From an uncultured Bacteroides sp. (GTDB taxonomy: Bacteria; Bacteroidota; Bacteroidia; Bacteroidales; Bacteroidaceae): a stretch of DNA of 64,000 nt. Under the pieces are notes generated by a model. The model saw nothing but the letters and a program-made list of their open reading frames with translations, had not been told where the DNA came from and made no database searches. Positions 53,460 to 62,827 of this stretch are shown piece by piece (within the stretch, counting starts at the first letter, position 1; each line of letters starts with the position of its first letter). The DNA lies in the NCBI RefSeq assembly GCF_963677945.1, contig NZ_OY782578.1, positions 3,377,258-3,441,257 on the forward strand, read 5' to 3'. The position numbers and the translations under genes were made by a program.

Positions 53460-55631
53460 TTACTTTTCAGCCAATCGTTTTAAAAAGGGAAGTACTTCCG
53501 ATTGTGATAACAAGCTGTAACGAGCAATTTCGGAAATATTTCCTATTTTTATAGTGTAAGCATCAGCGGGAAGTTCGCGGAAAGTATCTTCATCTGTCAC
53601 ATCGTCTCCCATGGCAAGAATAAAGCCAAAGTGGTCGTTTTGCAATATTCTGCGAGCTTCTGAACCTTTTGTATAGAGAGGTGATTTAATTTCAACAATT
53701 TTGTCCCCCTGCATAATCTGAAGATTTTGTCTTGCACAAGGAGTTATCAATGCATTAATCAGCTGCTGTTCACGCAAGGAAGCCAACCATGCATCTACAT
53801 TCCGGTAATGCCATACTAAGGCAGTCTCTTTTTGTTCTAATCTAGAGTGTGGTGTTTTATCAATGAATGATTGTAGAATAGAAATAATTTCCTCATCCCA
53901 GTGATTAGTCTGAATATTTTCATTCCAGATACCCTTTTCTTTGTAGAACGCACCATGCTCGGCAGCCAGATCAACTGGTAAATGACTAAACCAACGATCC
54001 AAAGTATGATGATCTCTTCCACTGCTAATAACTACTTTGTTCTTTTTATCATCGCAAAGGTTTGAAAGAACTTCCATTAATTCAGGCGTAGGAACAGCAT
54101 CTTCTGGATTATTGCAGAATTTACAAAGCGTTCCGTCATAATCCAGAATCAGAAGTCTGCTTGGTGCCTCTTTATACTTTCCTTGAATCTGCTTAAAAAT
54201 GCTATCCTCTATTCTTTTTCTATTCAAAGCTTCGTTCTGCAATTTGATTCTTTTTATTTCGTGAACAAAATCGTTTGCCCATTTATCTACCGTTTGCTTT
54301 GATATATCTTCCTGCATCATCCGTAGTTTCCGCAGTTGTTCGTCGACAGGCATTTCCAAAGCCTTTAAGATAGCCCTTTCTATCTCGCCCACATCATTGG
54401 GATTCACTATGATTGCTTCTCTCAATTCTATTGATGCACCAGCCATTTCACTCAAAATCAATACTCCTGGAGTATCTCTTTTGGCTGCAATATATTCTTT
54501 TGTAACCAGATTCATCCCGTCTCTGAGCGGAGTAACCAAAGCTATATCCGCAATATTATACATAGCAACCAGTTCTTCGAAAGCAAAGCTATGATAGAAA
54601 TAATAAACCGGAGTCCAGTTAATTGTGGAATACTTTCCATTGATGGCACCTATCGATTCGTCTATCTTTGTTTTCAAACCGGCATACCTGTCCACTTTAT
54701 CTCTTGAAGGAACAATAATCATAGCCATTGATACCTTCTCTTTATATTCCGGGTGTCTTTCCAGAAAAAGAGCAAAGCCTCTCAAGCGATGAAGTATTCC
54801 TTTACTGTAATCTAACCTGTCTACAGAAAGAATTAACTTATGAGTTCCATAGTCCTTCTTAAGTTCAAAAGCCTTTTGCTGAACAGAAGGATTAAGAATA
54901 GCATTATGATACAAAGAATAATTTATCCCCATGGGAAATGCATCGGCATAAGCAATCCGGCTATCGAGCAATACGTTATCGAGCTTAAACCGTAAATCCA
55001 GAACACGCTCCGCAGCACTCACAAAATGCCGCATATAATCGTGAGTATGAAAACCTATCAAATCGGCTCCCAATAGTCCGTTCAGAATATCAGCCCTTTC
55101 CGGAAGTACGCGAAACAGTTCATAAGACGGGAACGGTATATGATGAAAGTAACCAATGCTGACCTCATTCGTGGAATTTCGAAGTAGCTGAGGAAGAAGC
55201 ATCAAGTGGTAATCCTGCACCCAGATAATATCTCCCGGTTCAAGAAGTGGTACTGCACTTTGGCAAAAAAGTTCATTAACATGTTTATAAGATTCCCAGT
55301 ACTTGTTTTCATACTCAATATAAGAAAAAAAGTAATGGCACAGAGGCCAAAGGGTACTGTTACTGTATCCTTCATAAAAGTTTTGTATCTGCTCCTGAGA
55401 CAGAAATACAGGATGGAAATTATATGGTTGAAGATATCTTATTATCTTTTCCTTTTCCTCATCTGATTCTGTATAAATTCCGGGCCACCCTATCCAATGC
55501 TTTTCCACATCCATAGTTAGCGATCCCAGCCCTGTGGCCAGTCCGCCTTCACTATGACAGAATTCAAAATCGCCCGATTCTGTTCTGGTTGCTCTCAGTG
55601 GAAGTCTGTTGGATATAATATAAAGCTTCAT
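53460..55631 (-). CDS. otsAB: Bifunctional trehalose-6-phosphate synthase/phosphatase
   Basis: 723 residues. The OtsA-like GT20 part (about 1-470) has GGLATGLGSL, WVQDYHLMLLPQLLR and SVDRLDYSKGI. The OtsB-like HAD phosphatase (about 490-723) has the nucleophile motif LDYDGT and MGDDVTDEDTF. It makes trehalose from UDP-glucose and glucose-6-phosphate in two steps. An upstream TTG was rejected for ATG 55631. Regulation is probably through the 23-bp-period array 157 bases upstream. It is convergent with the GH15 gene, so synthesis and breakdown may be separately controlled. Confidence 0.95.
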   Translation of the reverse strand: MKLYIISNRLPLRATRTESGDFEFCHSEGGLATGLGSLTMDVEKHWIGWPGIYTESDEEKEKIIRYLQPYNFHPVFLSQEQIQNFYEGYSNSTLWPLCHYFFSYIEYENKYWESYKHVNELFCQSAVPLLEPGDIIWVQDYHLMLLPQLLRNSTNEVSIGYFHHIPFPSYELFRVLPERADILNGLLGADLIGFHTHDYMRHFVSAAERVLDLRFKLDNVLLDSRIAYADAFPMGINYSLYHNAILNPSVQQKAFELKKDYGTHKLILSVDRLDYSKGILHRLRGFALFLERHPEYKEKVSMAMIIVPSRDKVDRYAGLKTKIDESIGAINGKYSTINWTPVYYFYHSFAFEELVAMYNIADIALVTPLRDGMNLVTKEYIAAKRDTPGVLILSEMAGASIELREAIIVNPNDVGEIERAILKALEMPVDEQLRKLRMMQEDISKQTVDKWANDFVHEIKRIKLQNEALNRKRIEDSIFKQIQGKYKEAPSRLLILDYDGTLCKFCNNPEDAVPTPELMEVLSNLCDDKKNKVVISSGRDHHTLDRWFSHLPVDLAAEHGAFYKEKGIWNENIQTNHWDEEIISILQSFIDKTPHSRLEQKETALVWHYRNVDAWLASLREQQLINALITPCARQNLQIMQGDKIVEIKSPLYTKGSEARRILQNDHFGFILAMGDDVTDEDTFRELPADAYTIKIGNISEIARYSLLSQSEVLPFLKRLAEK

Positions 55632-55787
55632 AAACAAAGAATGTATAGAGATTAGATAGGCTTCTTTATCTCAAAGAACACATAAACAGATTTCTTTGTT
55701 TATAAATTTAAGAAAAGTAAAGTTCTTATGTGAGTTACAAGAACTTAAGGATACATTTTCCTACGAATGGTGAATAAAATATATTTA

Positions 55788-55866
55788 GATATACATCAAA
55801 CATGTATTATGATATACATCTAAATAGTGCTTTGATATACAAAAAAAACAGACTTTGATGTATATC
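55788..55866. repeat. 23-bp-period array of GATATACATC sites
   Basis: GATATACATC at 55788 and 55811, GATATACA (decayed) at 55834, and the inverse GATGTATATC at 55857 all start exactly 23 bp apart. The fourth extends to the palindromic TTGATGTATATCAA (55855-55868). The array lies between otsAB (157 bases upstream of its start) and the small membrane protein gene. It is likely a multi-site operator. Confidence 0.82.
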
Positions 55867-55900
55867 AAAAAAGGAACTAATCAGTTCTAATTAAAAAGAA

Positions 55901-56059
55901 CTATTTATTTGCATAGATAGAACTACTTTCATTATACATTTGGGAAGTAGTCTGACACAGAGAGTTTCCCATATAAAGCAGGAATAGGACAGCAATAACA
56001 GCCATTAAAATCCCGACTGTTACAAAATGACAACTCTGTACTGGCATTACCTTTTTCAT
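55901..56059 (-). CDS. Small single-span membrane protein (52 residues)
   Basis: Starts ATG at 56059 with MKKVMPVQSCHF, followed by a hydrophobic span VGILMAVIAVLFLLYMG (about 15-31) and a polar Ser/Thr/Asn-rich tail ending YANK. No family is recognised. It lies upstream of otsAB on the same strand, with the 23-bp site array between, so cotranscription with otsAB would place the array inside the transcript. The rest of the 55632-56158 gap holds only the array and AT-rich sequence. Confidence 0.55.
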   Translation of the reverse strand: MKKVMPVQSCHFVTVGILMAVIAVLFLLYMGNSLCQTTSQMYNESSSIYANK

Positions 56060-56158
56060 TTTATATTCAATTTATGGGGTTTATTTCTTTGCATAAAGGT
56101 ATACATATTGTATTTCAACTCCTTTACAATGAAATGAAGACTGATAAACAATTGTGTT

Positions 56159-57175
56159 TCAACGGAGTTTCTTCACCCACTGAGGAATGATGCACACGCC
56201 AAGCGCCAGATAAAAATAATAAGTAATTATCCGCCAAATAAACGCCACTATTACAGCAACTCCCGAAACCGTGAAGAACTCGGAATAATATTCTTTAAAC
56301 ATATATTCGCCTAGTCCACTTCCTCCTGGAGTGGGACTAACCGCCATAAGAATCCACAGAAGCAATTGGCGGGCAAAAGCAATGAGATGATTTCCCAACG
56401 GGGTAAAAGCCATAAGCAGTGCATTAACAACCAGATAGCGACAAGTCCACGATAGAGCTGTAACACCAAATGACTTAAGCCAAAAAGAGAATGTTTTTCT
56501 ACTAAACTGGTATGAACAGTTCTCCAGACTATAAGAAAACCGGAGTATCGCATTTCTTTTGGAACGCAAAAGTGACAGACTAAAAATTTTAAACAGAATT
56601 TTCTTAACCCAATAAGGACGTTTAAAAAGAGCCATAAAGAGAAGAAATGTCCAAAATGCAATAAGTCCGTTGGTTAAAATGAACAATGTCTGTACACTTG
56701 TTGTAAGTGTAGTGGAGTCGCCAAACAATTCCTTTAGTGGAATAAGAAAGAAAAAGAAGGTACAGGCAAGTATCAAAAACAATTCATCGAGAAAGAGACA
56801 AGAGATCATAATAGCTGCACTTCTTCCAGCACTGAGTCCTTCTTTATTTAGGAACACTACTACCAGACTACTTCCTCCTATCGACAACGGAGTTACTGCA
56901 GATGTAAACTCACAAAGTATATTCACATCAAAAGCCTGCTTCCAGGTAAGTTCTTTCTCTGACATGAAACGGTAGCGCCACATCAATCCCAAATCACGGC
57001 CCAGCATTAAAATAAAAGCCAGTGATATAAAAAAGATCATCCGTCCGCTGAAGGTTATAGACGAAAAAGCAGAAATATCCATTTCATCATAAAACAACCA
57101 ACCAACTACTGATAATCCGATAATAACCGGAATCAGAATATAACTTGTTTTAAAAAGCTTCAGATTGCTTCCCAT
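56159..57175 (-). CDS. Flippase-like membrane protein (LPG synthase TM family, UPF0104)
   Basis: 338 residues, about eight membrane segments. The conserved EFTSAVTPLSIGGSSLVVVFLN and SPTPGGSGLGEYMF are the signature of the lysylphosphatidylglycerol synthase transmembrane (flippase-like) family; the catalytic synthase domain is absent. Such proteins move lipids or accompany glycolipid synthesis. Its first 16 bases overlap the GT4 gene, suggesting a GT4-made glycolipid that is then flipped. Confidence 0.9.
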   Translation of the reverse strand: MGSNLKLFKTSYILIPVIIGLSVVGWLFYDEMDISAFSSITFSGRMIFFISLAFILMLGRDLGLMWRYRFMSEKELTWKQAFDVNILCEFTSAVTPLSIGGSSLVVVFLNKEGLSAGRSAAIMISCLFLDELFLILACTFFFFLIPLKELFGDSTTLTTSVQTLFILTNGLIAFWTFLLFMALFKRPYWVKKILFKIFSLSLLRSKRNAILRFSYSLENCSYQFSRKTFSFWLKSFGVTALSWTCRYLVVNALLMAFTPLGNHLIAFARQLLLWILMAVSPTPGGSGLGEYMFKEYYSEFFTVSGVAVIVAFIWRIITYYFYLALGVCIIPQWVKKLR

Positions 57176-58338
57176 AGAAAGGTATTCTGAATTCCCGATG
57201 TTCTTCTTATCAAACTCACATATCTGTCATACACTTCATCAACAACTTCTTCCCACGAGCGGGCAATCGTTTGAGAAGCTTTATCGCCCACCATCCGCAT
57301 TAAAAGAGGAGATTGAACTAATTCACGGATTTTTTGTGCATAATCAGCAGTTGTATTATAGGATAAAAAGCCATTAACAGAATCTGTGATTATTTCGGCC
57401 GAAGTAGAATCTTTTATCAAAAGAGAAGGTGTATGTAATGCAGCAGCTTCACGAACCACTAATGGAGCATTATCATATAGTGAAGGAAACAAAAACAAAT
57501 CGGCCGCCGCATAATAATTCCTCAATATCTCTCTATCGATAATCGTTCCCAGGAAAAAGACTTTCGAGGATAGATTTAATTTTTCAGCTAATTGTTTCAG
57601 TTCTTCTGCTGCATAACCAGAGCCAATGAAGAACATCTTAAAGGAAATATCCCTTAACTGTGCCAATGATTCCAGAAGAAATACCAGATTCTTTTCATAA
57701 ATGTGCTGTCCTACAAAAAGAAACATAAACTCCCAACTATTCACTCCAAGTTCTTCCCGCGCATGTTCCCTCAAAACATAGGCAGAATTATTACCTGAAT
57801 AGTCATTCCCGTTATCTACAACCTCTACCTTACCTTTGTATCCGTATTCCCGGAGCGTTTCTTCCACTGAAGCCTGAGGAATCCAAACCTCATCAGCCGA
57901 CTCATAAAAACGAATAATGTCTTTTATAAGATAATCTACAATCCGCTTATGAGGAATAGCGCGTTCAAAATCGGCTTTATATTTGGAATGAAAAGTAGCT
58001 ACAATAGGAATGTTCTGTGCCTTTGCTATCCGCATTGCCAACGATCCTGAAGAGAACGGGCAATGTGCATGAACTAATTCAAATGATAAACTACTTATTT
58101 TTTCGTGAAAAGGCCAGTCGATCCGTGGAAACCCTAGTCGGTAAGGTTTTCGCATAGGGATAGGAAGAGAAGAATAACGATATATCGGGTATTCCTCATT
58201 ATCTTTTACATTAGGTAATTTAGGAGTTACTACGCAAACATCCTTCGTTTTTTTATTAAGCCAATATGCATAATTCTGTATAGTCAGGGAAACTCCATCC
58301 ATTATAGGAGGAAAACAATCATTAAAAAGACCTATCAT
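57160..58338 (-). CDS. GT4 family glycosyltransferase
   Basis: 392 residues, GT-B fold. N-terminal NDCFPPIMDGVSLTIQN and VHAHCPFSSGSLAMRIAK; C-terminal nucleotide-sugar domain with FVGQHIYEKNLVFLLES, AADLFLFPSLYDNAPLVVREA and the EX7E region. It resembles 1,2-diacylglycerol 3-glucosyltransferases and mannosyltransferases. A TTG six bases upstream was rejected. It overlaps the flippase-like gene by 16 bases, so the pair probably makes and moves a glycolipid. Confidence 0.9.
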   Translation of the reverse strand: MIGLFNDCFPPIMDGVSLTIQNYAYWLNKKTKDVCVVTPKLPNVKDNEEYPIYRYSSLPIPMRKPYRLGFPRIDWPFHEKISSLSFELVHAHCPFSSGSLAMRIAKAQNIPIVATFHSKYKADFERAIPHKRIVDYLIKDIIRFYESADEVWIPQASVEETLREYGYKGKVEVVDNGNDYSGNNSAYVLREHAREELGVNSWEFMFLFVGQHIYEKNLVFLLESLAQLRDISFKMFFIGSGYAAEELKQLAEKLNLSSKVFFLGTIIDREILRNYYAAADLFLFPSLYDNAPLVVREAAALHTPSLLIKDSTSAEIITDSVNGFLSYNTTADYAQKIRELVQSPLLMRMVGDKASQTIARSWEEVVDEVYDRYVSLIRRTSGIQNTFLWEAI

Positions 58339-58429
58339 TGCCAATCGGTATTATTTTTGTTAATCGATTCGCAAAGTAAGCCTTGTGGTATTACAAACCT
58401 TTATAGATAGAGTTACAAATCTATGTACA

Positions 58430-58834
58430 CTATAATTTTACTCCGGAGAACATACTGAATAATATAACCGATAATACAACTAGAGTAATCACGACATACA
58501 TTCTGTCTCCCTCTATTGCAAAGGAAAAGAGAGAACAAACTACGCGCAATATTGGTGTCAGAATCAAAACTACGGCTCCTAACTGCATTATACCACGTGC
58601 ATCCAGTGAAAAAACTTTATCCATAATCCCGGCAAAGCTAGTATATGCCGAAGGTTCACCATGGAAGCTGCTATAAACCGGTCTCATCTCCATTCCATGG
58701 ACCGATAGATAAATTATTCCTCCTATCAGAGCTATGATACTTGCTGTAACCACTCCGAAACGAAGTAATGTTCCAATAATTTTCTGAAGATCACGATCTC
58801 CTAATATTTTGCCTGATATATCTTTTTTAAACAT
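58430..58834 (-). CDS. DUF1634 membrane protein
   Basis: 134 residues, three membrane segments (about 22-45, 82-102 and 110-130), with LQKIIGTLLRFGVVTASIIALIGG and ILTPILRVVCSLFSFAIEGDR typical of DUF1634. These small proteins are almost always paired with TauE/SafE-type permeases, as here (one-base gap), and are probably an accessory subunit. Function not proven. Confidence 0.88.
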   Translation of the reverse strand: MFKKDISGKILGDRDLQKIIGTLLRFGVVTASIIALIGGIIYLSVHGMEMRPVYSSFHGEPSAYTSFAGIMDKVFSLDARGIMQLGAVVLILTPILRVVCSLFSFAIEGDRMYVVITLVVLSVILFSMFSGVKL

Positions 58835-58835
58835 C

Positions 58836-59669
58836 TTAGAACCTGTTATTAAAACCGTTATACATCATGTTAAGAGCAACAATTGATATTGCAACACTAA
58901 ATATAATTCTCAAAACTTTAACATTCATTCTTGGAAGAAGCTTCGCACCGGTAGTTGCTCCGCCCAATACTCCAATAATAACAGGAAAGGCAATGCCCGG
59001 ATCAATATAACCTCTTTGTAAATAAACAACCGCACTCGCTGCTGCAGTTACTCCAATCATAAAGTTACTGGTTGTGGTACTTACCTTAAAAGGAACCCGC
59101 ATAGCAGCATCCATAGCCAGAACTTTTAAAGCTCCGGATCCGATGCCCAGCAGTCCTGAAAGCATTCCGGCAAGAGACATTATTGAAAAACCTCCGAATA
59201 CATTGGTCAACTGATAATGAACCTGCCCATCAGCTGTAGGATAAGAACCATTCAGCTTTAATTTTCTGGCAGCAACACTTCCTATAACATTATTATGATC
59301 ATGCTTCTTTCTTATTGTCATTACAGCCGAGAATATCAGTACCGTACCAAAGATTATAGCAATTATGTTTGTAGGCATATAAATTGCGATAGTAGCCCCA
59401 ATAACAGCACCAATAGTTGTTGCTATTTCGAGAAACATACCCAGGCGCATATTGGTTATTCCTTCTTTTACGTAAGCGCTAGCCGATCCTGAAGAAGTAG
59501 CAATAGAAGCAACCAAAGCAGAACCAATGGCATAACGAATATCTATATTAAAGCCTAATGTTAGGAGCGGAATAATAACCACTCCCCCGCCCAATCCGGT
59601 AAGCGAACCAGCCAACCCGGCCAGATATGCTCCCAGAAGAAGAATTAATGTAAATGTAAGAATTGACAT
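58836..59669 (-). CDS. TauE/SafE family sulfite/organic-anion exporter
   Basis: 277 residues, about eight membrane segments with the duplicated TauE/SafE motif: LAGSLTGLGGGVVIIPLLTLGFN in the first half and LAGMLSGLLGIGSGALKVLAMDAAMRVPFKVSTTTSNFMIG in the second. The family exports sulfite, sulfonates or sulfoacetate-like anions. It is cotranscribed with DUF1634. Substrate unknown. Confidence 0.92.
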   Translation of the reverse strand: MSILTFTLILLLGAYLAGLAGSLTGLGGGVVIIPLLTLGFNIDIRYAIGSALVASIATSSGSASAYVKEGITNMRLGMFLEIATTIGAVIGATIAIYMPTNIIAIIFGTVLIFSAVMTIRKKHDHNNVIGSVAARKLKLNGSYPTADGQVHYQLTNVFGGFSIMSLAGMLSGLLGIGSGALKVLAMDAAMRVPFKVSTTTSNFMIGVTAAASAVVYLQRGYIDPGIAFPVIIGVLGGATTGAKLLPRMNVKVLRIIFSVAISIVALNMMYNGFNNRF

Positions 59670-59750
59670 ATAAAATAATTATTTATCTTTAAATAATGCA
59701 AAGGTAGCTCTTTTCAGAAAGAGGTTCTGTTAATATCCATTATAATTTTC

Positions 59751-59758
59751 TAATTTTG
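59751..59758 (+). promoter_or_regulatory. Bacteroides -7 box (TAATTTTG) for MATE gene
   Basis: TAATTTTG matches TAnnTTTG and ends 26 bases before the MATE start. The TauE/SafE gene is divergent, so the 115-base gap serves both. Confidence 0.45.
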
Positions 59759-59784
59759 CAACTAAAATAAAAAAGACAAACTTA

Positions 59785-61137
59785 ATGCAAGGAATAAAAC
59801 ACCTCACAGAAGGACCTATCTTTAAACAGCTATTCAATCTGGCCATGCCAATAATGGCAACCTCTTTCATACAAATGGCTTATAGTCTTATCAATGCGGC
59901 ATGGGTAGGAAGAATAGGAAGCGAAGCTGTTGCGGCAATTGGAACTGTAGGTATCCTTGCCTGGATGGCTACATCTATTTCATTATTGAATAAAGTTGGT
60001 TCCGAAGTAAGTGTGGGACAAGCTATCGGTGCTAAAGATGAAGTTAAAGCCAGAACTTTTGCATCTCATAATCTTACTATAGCACTTATTATATCCATAT
60101 TATTGGGAACATTTCTTTTCATATTTGCTCACCCCATCATTAACGTTTATGAATTAAATAGCAGTATATCAGCAAAAGCAGTTATTTATCTAAGAATTAT
60201 AGCTTCTGCCATACCGTTTATGTTTTTATCAACGGCTTTTACCGGTATTTACAATGCGGCAGGAAGAAGCAAAGTTCCTTTTTATATAAGTGGCACCGGA
60301 TTAATAATCAATATAGTTCTTGACCCCATATTTATTTTTGTATGTGAATGGGGAACCACCGGGGCAGCAATTGCCACATGGATTTCGCAGGCTGCTGTTT
60401 TGGGGTTGTTTCTTTATAAATTAAAAGGGAAAAAAGATATATTAGGCGGCTTCAGGATTATTACGAAACTACAGAAAAGTTATACTTTACGTATTTTAAA
60501 ATTAGGGCTTCCTGCTGCAACACTTAACACTTTGTTTGCCTTTGTAAATATGTATATCTGTAGATTAGCTTCCGAACAAGGCGGACACATTGGTTTAATG
60601 ACAATGACACTTGGAGGACAAATCGAAGCAATTACCTGGAATACATCACAAGGATTTTCGAGTGCGCTCAGCGCGTTTATCTCTCAAAATTATGCAGCAG
60701 GAAAACAAGGCCGAGTATTACAGGCATATAAAGCAACTTTATGGATAACATCTGTTCTTGGCTCTTTCTGCACATTCCTATTTATATTCTACGGACAGGA
60801 AGTCTTCTCATTATTTGTTCCCGAGGAAAAGGCAATACTGGCAGGCGGAGTTTTCTTATTCATAGACGGATACTCACAATTGTTTATGATGTTGGAAATT
60901 ACGACTCAGGGACTATTCTATGGAACAGGCAGAACATTACCTCCGGCTATAATAAGTATTACTTTTAATTGTTTACGAATTCCATTAGCTATTATACTTA
61001 CAAATCTAGGAATGGGAGTTGAAGGCATTTGGTGGGCAATTAGTATCACAAGCATTGCAAAAGGTCTTTTTGCGTATCTTTGGTTTGCAATAATTAAGAA
61101 ACGAGTATTAAATATTCCTTCAATCGCAATTCAATAA
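59785..61137 (+). CDS. MATE family efflux transporter
   Basis: 450 residues, twelve membrane segments in two pseudo-repeats: IFKQLFNLAMPIMATSFIQ and LRILKLGLPAATLNTLFAF. AWVGRIGSEAVAAIG is typical of the family. It exports drugs or metabolites by Na+ or H+ exchange. The DinF-like branch is possible. Monocistronic; a hairpin lies 63 bases past its stop. Confidence 0.93.
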   Translation: MQGIKHLTEGPIFKQLFNLAMPIMATSFIQMAYSLINAAWVGRIGSEAVAAIGTVGILAWMATSISLLNKVGSEVSVGQAIGAKDEVKARTFASHNLTIALIISILLGTFLFIFAHPIINVYELNSSISAKAVIYLRIIASAIPFMFLSTAFTGIYNAAGRSKVPFYISGTGLIINIVLDPIFIFVCEWGTTGAAIATWISQAAVLGLFLYKLKGKKDILGGFRIITKLQKSYTLRILKLGLPAATLNTLFAFVNMYICRLASEQGGHIGLMTMTLGGQIEAITWNTSQGFSSALSAFISQNYAAGKQGRVLQAYKATLWITSVLGSFCTFLFIFYGQEVFSLFVPEEKAILAGGVFLFIDGYSQLFMMLEITTQGLFYGTGRTLPPAIISITFNCLRIPLAIILTNLGMGVEGIWWAISITSIAKGLFAYLWFAIIKKRVLNIPSIAIQ

Positions 61138-61200
61138 ATGGTTTTACAAAACTCTAAAAATCTTGCATTTAAGTAATTCCCTCTTAAAATTAAATAAATA

Positions 61201-61245
61201 TTTATTGTAAGAAAAAGCCTATTAAACGCTATTTCTTACAATAAA
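61201..61245. terminator. Hairpin after MATE gene
   Basis: TTTATTGTAAGAAA (61201-61214) pairs with TTTCTTACAATAAA (61232-61245) around a 17-base loop. A T-run is lacking on the + strand, so it may be a weak terminator or an mRNA stability element. It ends directly before the -33 region of the OmpA promoter. Confidence 0.5.
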
Positions 61246-61279
61246 TTGAACAATTCTTTCAAAAGAATTTATATCTTTG
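61246..61279 (+). promoter_or_regulatory. Bacteroides promoter for OmpA-like lipoprotein
   Basis: A -33-like TTGA at 61246 and a perfect -7 box TATCTTTG at 61272-61279, separated by 22 bases, within the range of the Bacteroides primary sigma. It leaves a 5' leader of about 45 bases. Confidence 0.6.
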
Positions 61280-61332
61280 TAACAACTTTATTAAGACTAG
61301 AAATAAATAAAAACTATTAATTTGTGAATTTT

Positions 61333-62013
61333 ATGAAAAAGATTAAGTTATTATCAGTTTTATTAAGCTTCTCTTTGGTATTTGGAGGATGCGGAATGTC
61401 TAATACAGCAAAAGGTGGTTTAATTGGCGCTGGTTCAGGTGCAGCTCTAGGTGCTATTATTGGCCAAATTGCAGGACATAGTGGCAAGAGTACAGCAATT
61501 GGTGCAGCTATAGGAACTGCTGTTGGTGCTGGTGCTGGTGTTATCATCGGTAAAAAGATGGATAAAGCCGCTGCAGAAGCTGCTGCTATTGAACAGGCAA
61601 AAGTAGAAAAAATAACAGATGCTAATGGTCTTACTGCCGTAAAGGTTACTTTTGACGGAGGTATCTTATTCGCAACTAATTCAAGTGTATTAAATTCTAC
61701 ATCTAAAGCAGCTTTAACTAAATTAGCAAACGTTCTTTCTGAAGACAGAACAATGGACATCGCTGTTTATGGACATACAGACAATACTGGTTCATTAGCA
61801 GTAAACCAAAAATTATCTTCAGAACGTGCCGGTTCTGTTGCAACATTCCTAAGAAACAGCGGAGTTGCTACTACTCAGTTTAAATATGTACTTGGTAAAG
61901 ACTATCAAGAACCAATTGCAAGCAATGAAACTGTTGAAGGTAGAGCACAAAACCGTCGTGTAGAAGTTTACATGTATGCAAGTGAACAAATGATTAAAGA
62001 AGCAAGCAAATAA
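61333..62013 (+). CDS. OmpA family lipoprotein with Gly-zipper domain
   Basis: 226 residues. The signal ends in a lipobox VFGGC; residues about 28-85 are a Gly/Ala-rich zipper (GLIGAGSGAALGAIIG, GTAVGAGAGVIIG) that may insert in or lie on a membrane. The C-terminal OmpA domain binds peptidoglycan (VYGHTDNTGS, NQKLSSERAGSVATFL, NRRVEVYMY). A GTG nine bases upstream is less likely. It anchors the outer membrane to the wall. It has its own promoter and terminator and is likely abundant. Confidence 0.93.
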   Translation: MKKIKLLSVLLSFSLVFGGCGMSNTAKGGLIGAGSGAALGAIIGQIAGHSGKSTAIGAAIGTAVGAGAGVIIGKKMDKAAAEAAAIEQAKVEKITDANGLTAVKVTFDGGILFATNSSVLNSTSKAALTKLANVLSEDRTMDIAVYGHTDNTGSLAVNQKLSSERAGSVATFLRNSGVATTQFKYVLGKDYQEPIASNETVEGRAQNRRVEVYMYASEQMIKEASK

Positions 62014-62033
62014 TTTGTTTCAAGATTATAAGT

Positions 62034-62075
62034 AAATCGTGTAAGCCTGTTTTATAGCTTACACGATTTCTTTTT
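62034..62075 (+). terminator. Intrinsic terminator after OmpA-like gene
   Basis: AAATCGTGTAAGC (62034-62046) pairs with GCTTACACGATTT (62057-62069) around a 10-base loop, followed by CTTTTT. Confidence 0.9.
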
Positions 62076-62107
62076 ATAATGATAGTAAAAATCAATATCC
62101 ATTAAAT

Positions 62108-62803
62108 ATGGTAAAAAAGAAAGTCCTCCATATCCTTAGGAATCTTATTATTGCATTCTTTGGATCAACAATTTTAGTTACGTTAATCTACCGTTTTGTT
62201 CCTGTATATGTTACTCCATTAATGATAATCAGGTGCATGGAACAGATGAAAGATGGTGAAGAAATTAAACTAAAACATACATGGGTCCCCTTTGAAAAGA
62301 TTTCAAAGCATCTGCCAATGGCAGTTATCTCATCTGAAGATAACAAGTTTGCCACTCACAACGGATTTGATTTTGAAGCAATTCAACTCGCCATAGAAGA
62401 GAGTCAGGAAGGAAAAAGAAACAGAGGAGCAAGTACTATCAGCCAGCAAACAGCCAAAAATGTTTTTCTATGGCCAGAATCTTCATGGTTGAGAAAAGGT
62501 TTTGAGGTTTATTTCACAGTTCTTATTGAAACTCTATGGCCTAAACAACGCATTATGGAAGTATACTTAAACTCCATAGAGATGGGAAAAGGTATTTATG
62601 GAGCAGAAGCAACTGCCAGATACAAATTCCATACCACAGCAAAGAAACTTAGCAGAGGACAATGCGCCTTAATCGCAGCAACTTTACCTAACCCTATAAA
62701 ATTCGATTCAGCTAATCCATCCAGGTATATTCTCAGACGTCAAGCCAAAATATTGAGGGTTATGCAATTAATACCTAAATTTCCTCCTGCTAAAAAAGGA
62801 TAA
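62108..62803 (+). CDS. mtgA: Monofunctional peptidoglycan glycosyltransferase
   Basis: 231 residues, GT51 domain with an N-terminal membrane anchor (about 10-32). The catalytic Glu77 lies in [16 protein letters not shown]; the other GT51 motifs [37 protein letters not shown] and [14 protein letters not shown] are intact. It polymerises lipid II into glycan chains in the periplasm. There is no transpeptidase domain. It follows the OmpA gene terminator. Confidence 0.95.
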   Translation: MVKKKVLHILRNLIIAFFGSTILVTLIYRFVPVYVTPLMIIRCMEQMKDGEEIKLKHTWVPFEKISKHLPMAVISSEDNKFATHNGFDFEAIQLAIEESQEGKRNRGASTISQQTAKNVFLWPESSWLRKGFEVYFTVLIETLWPKQRIMEVYLNSIEMGKGIYGAEATARYKFHTTAKKLSRGQCALIAATLPNPIKFDSANPSRYILRRQAKILRVMQLIPKFPPAKKG

Positions 62804-62827
62804 TTGAGTCTCTATTTATTATAACCT

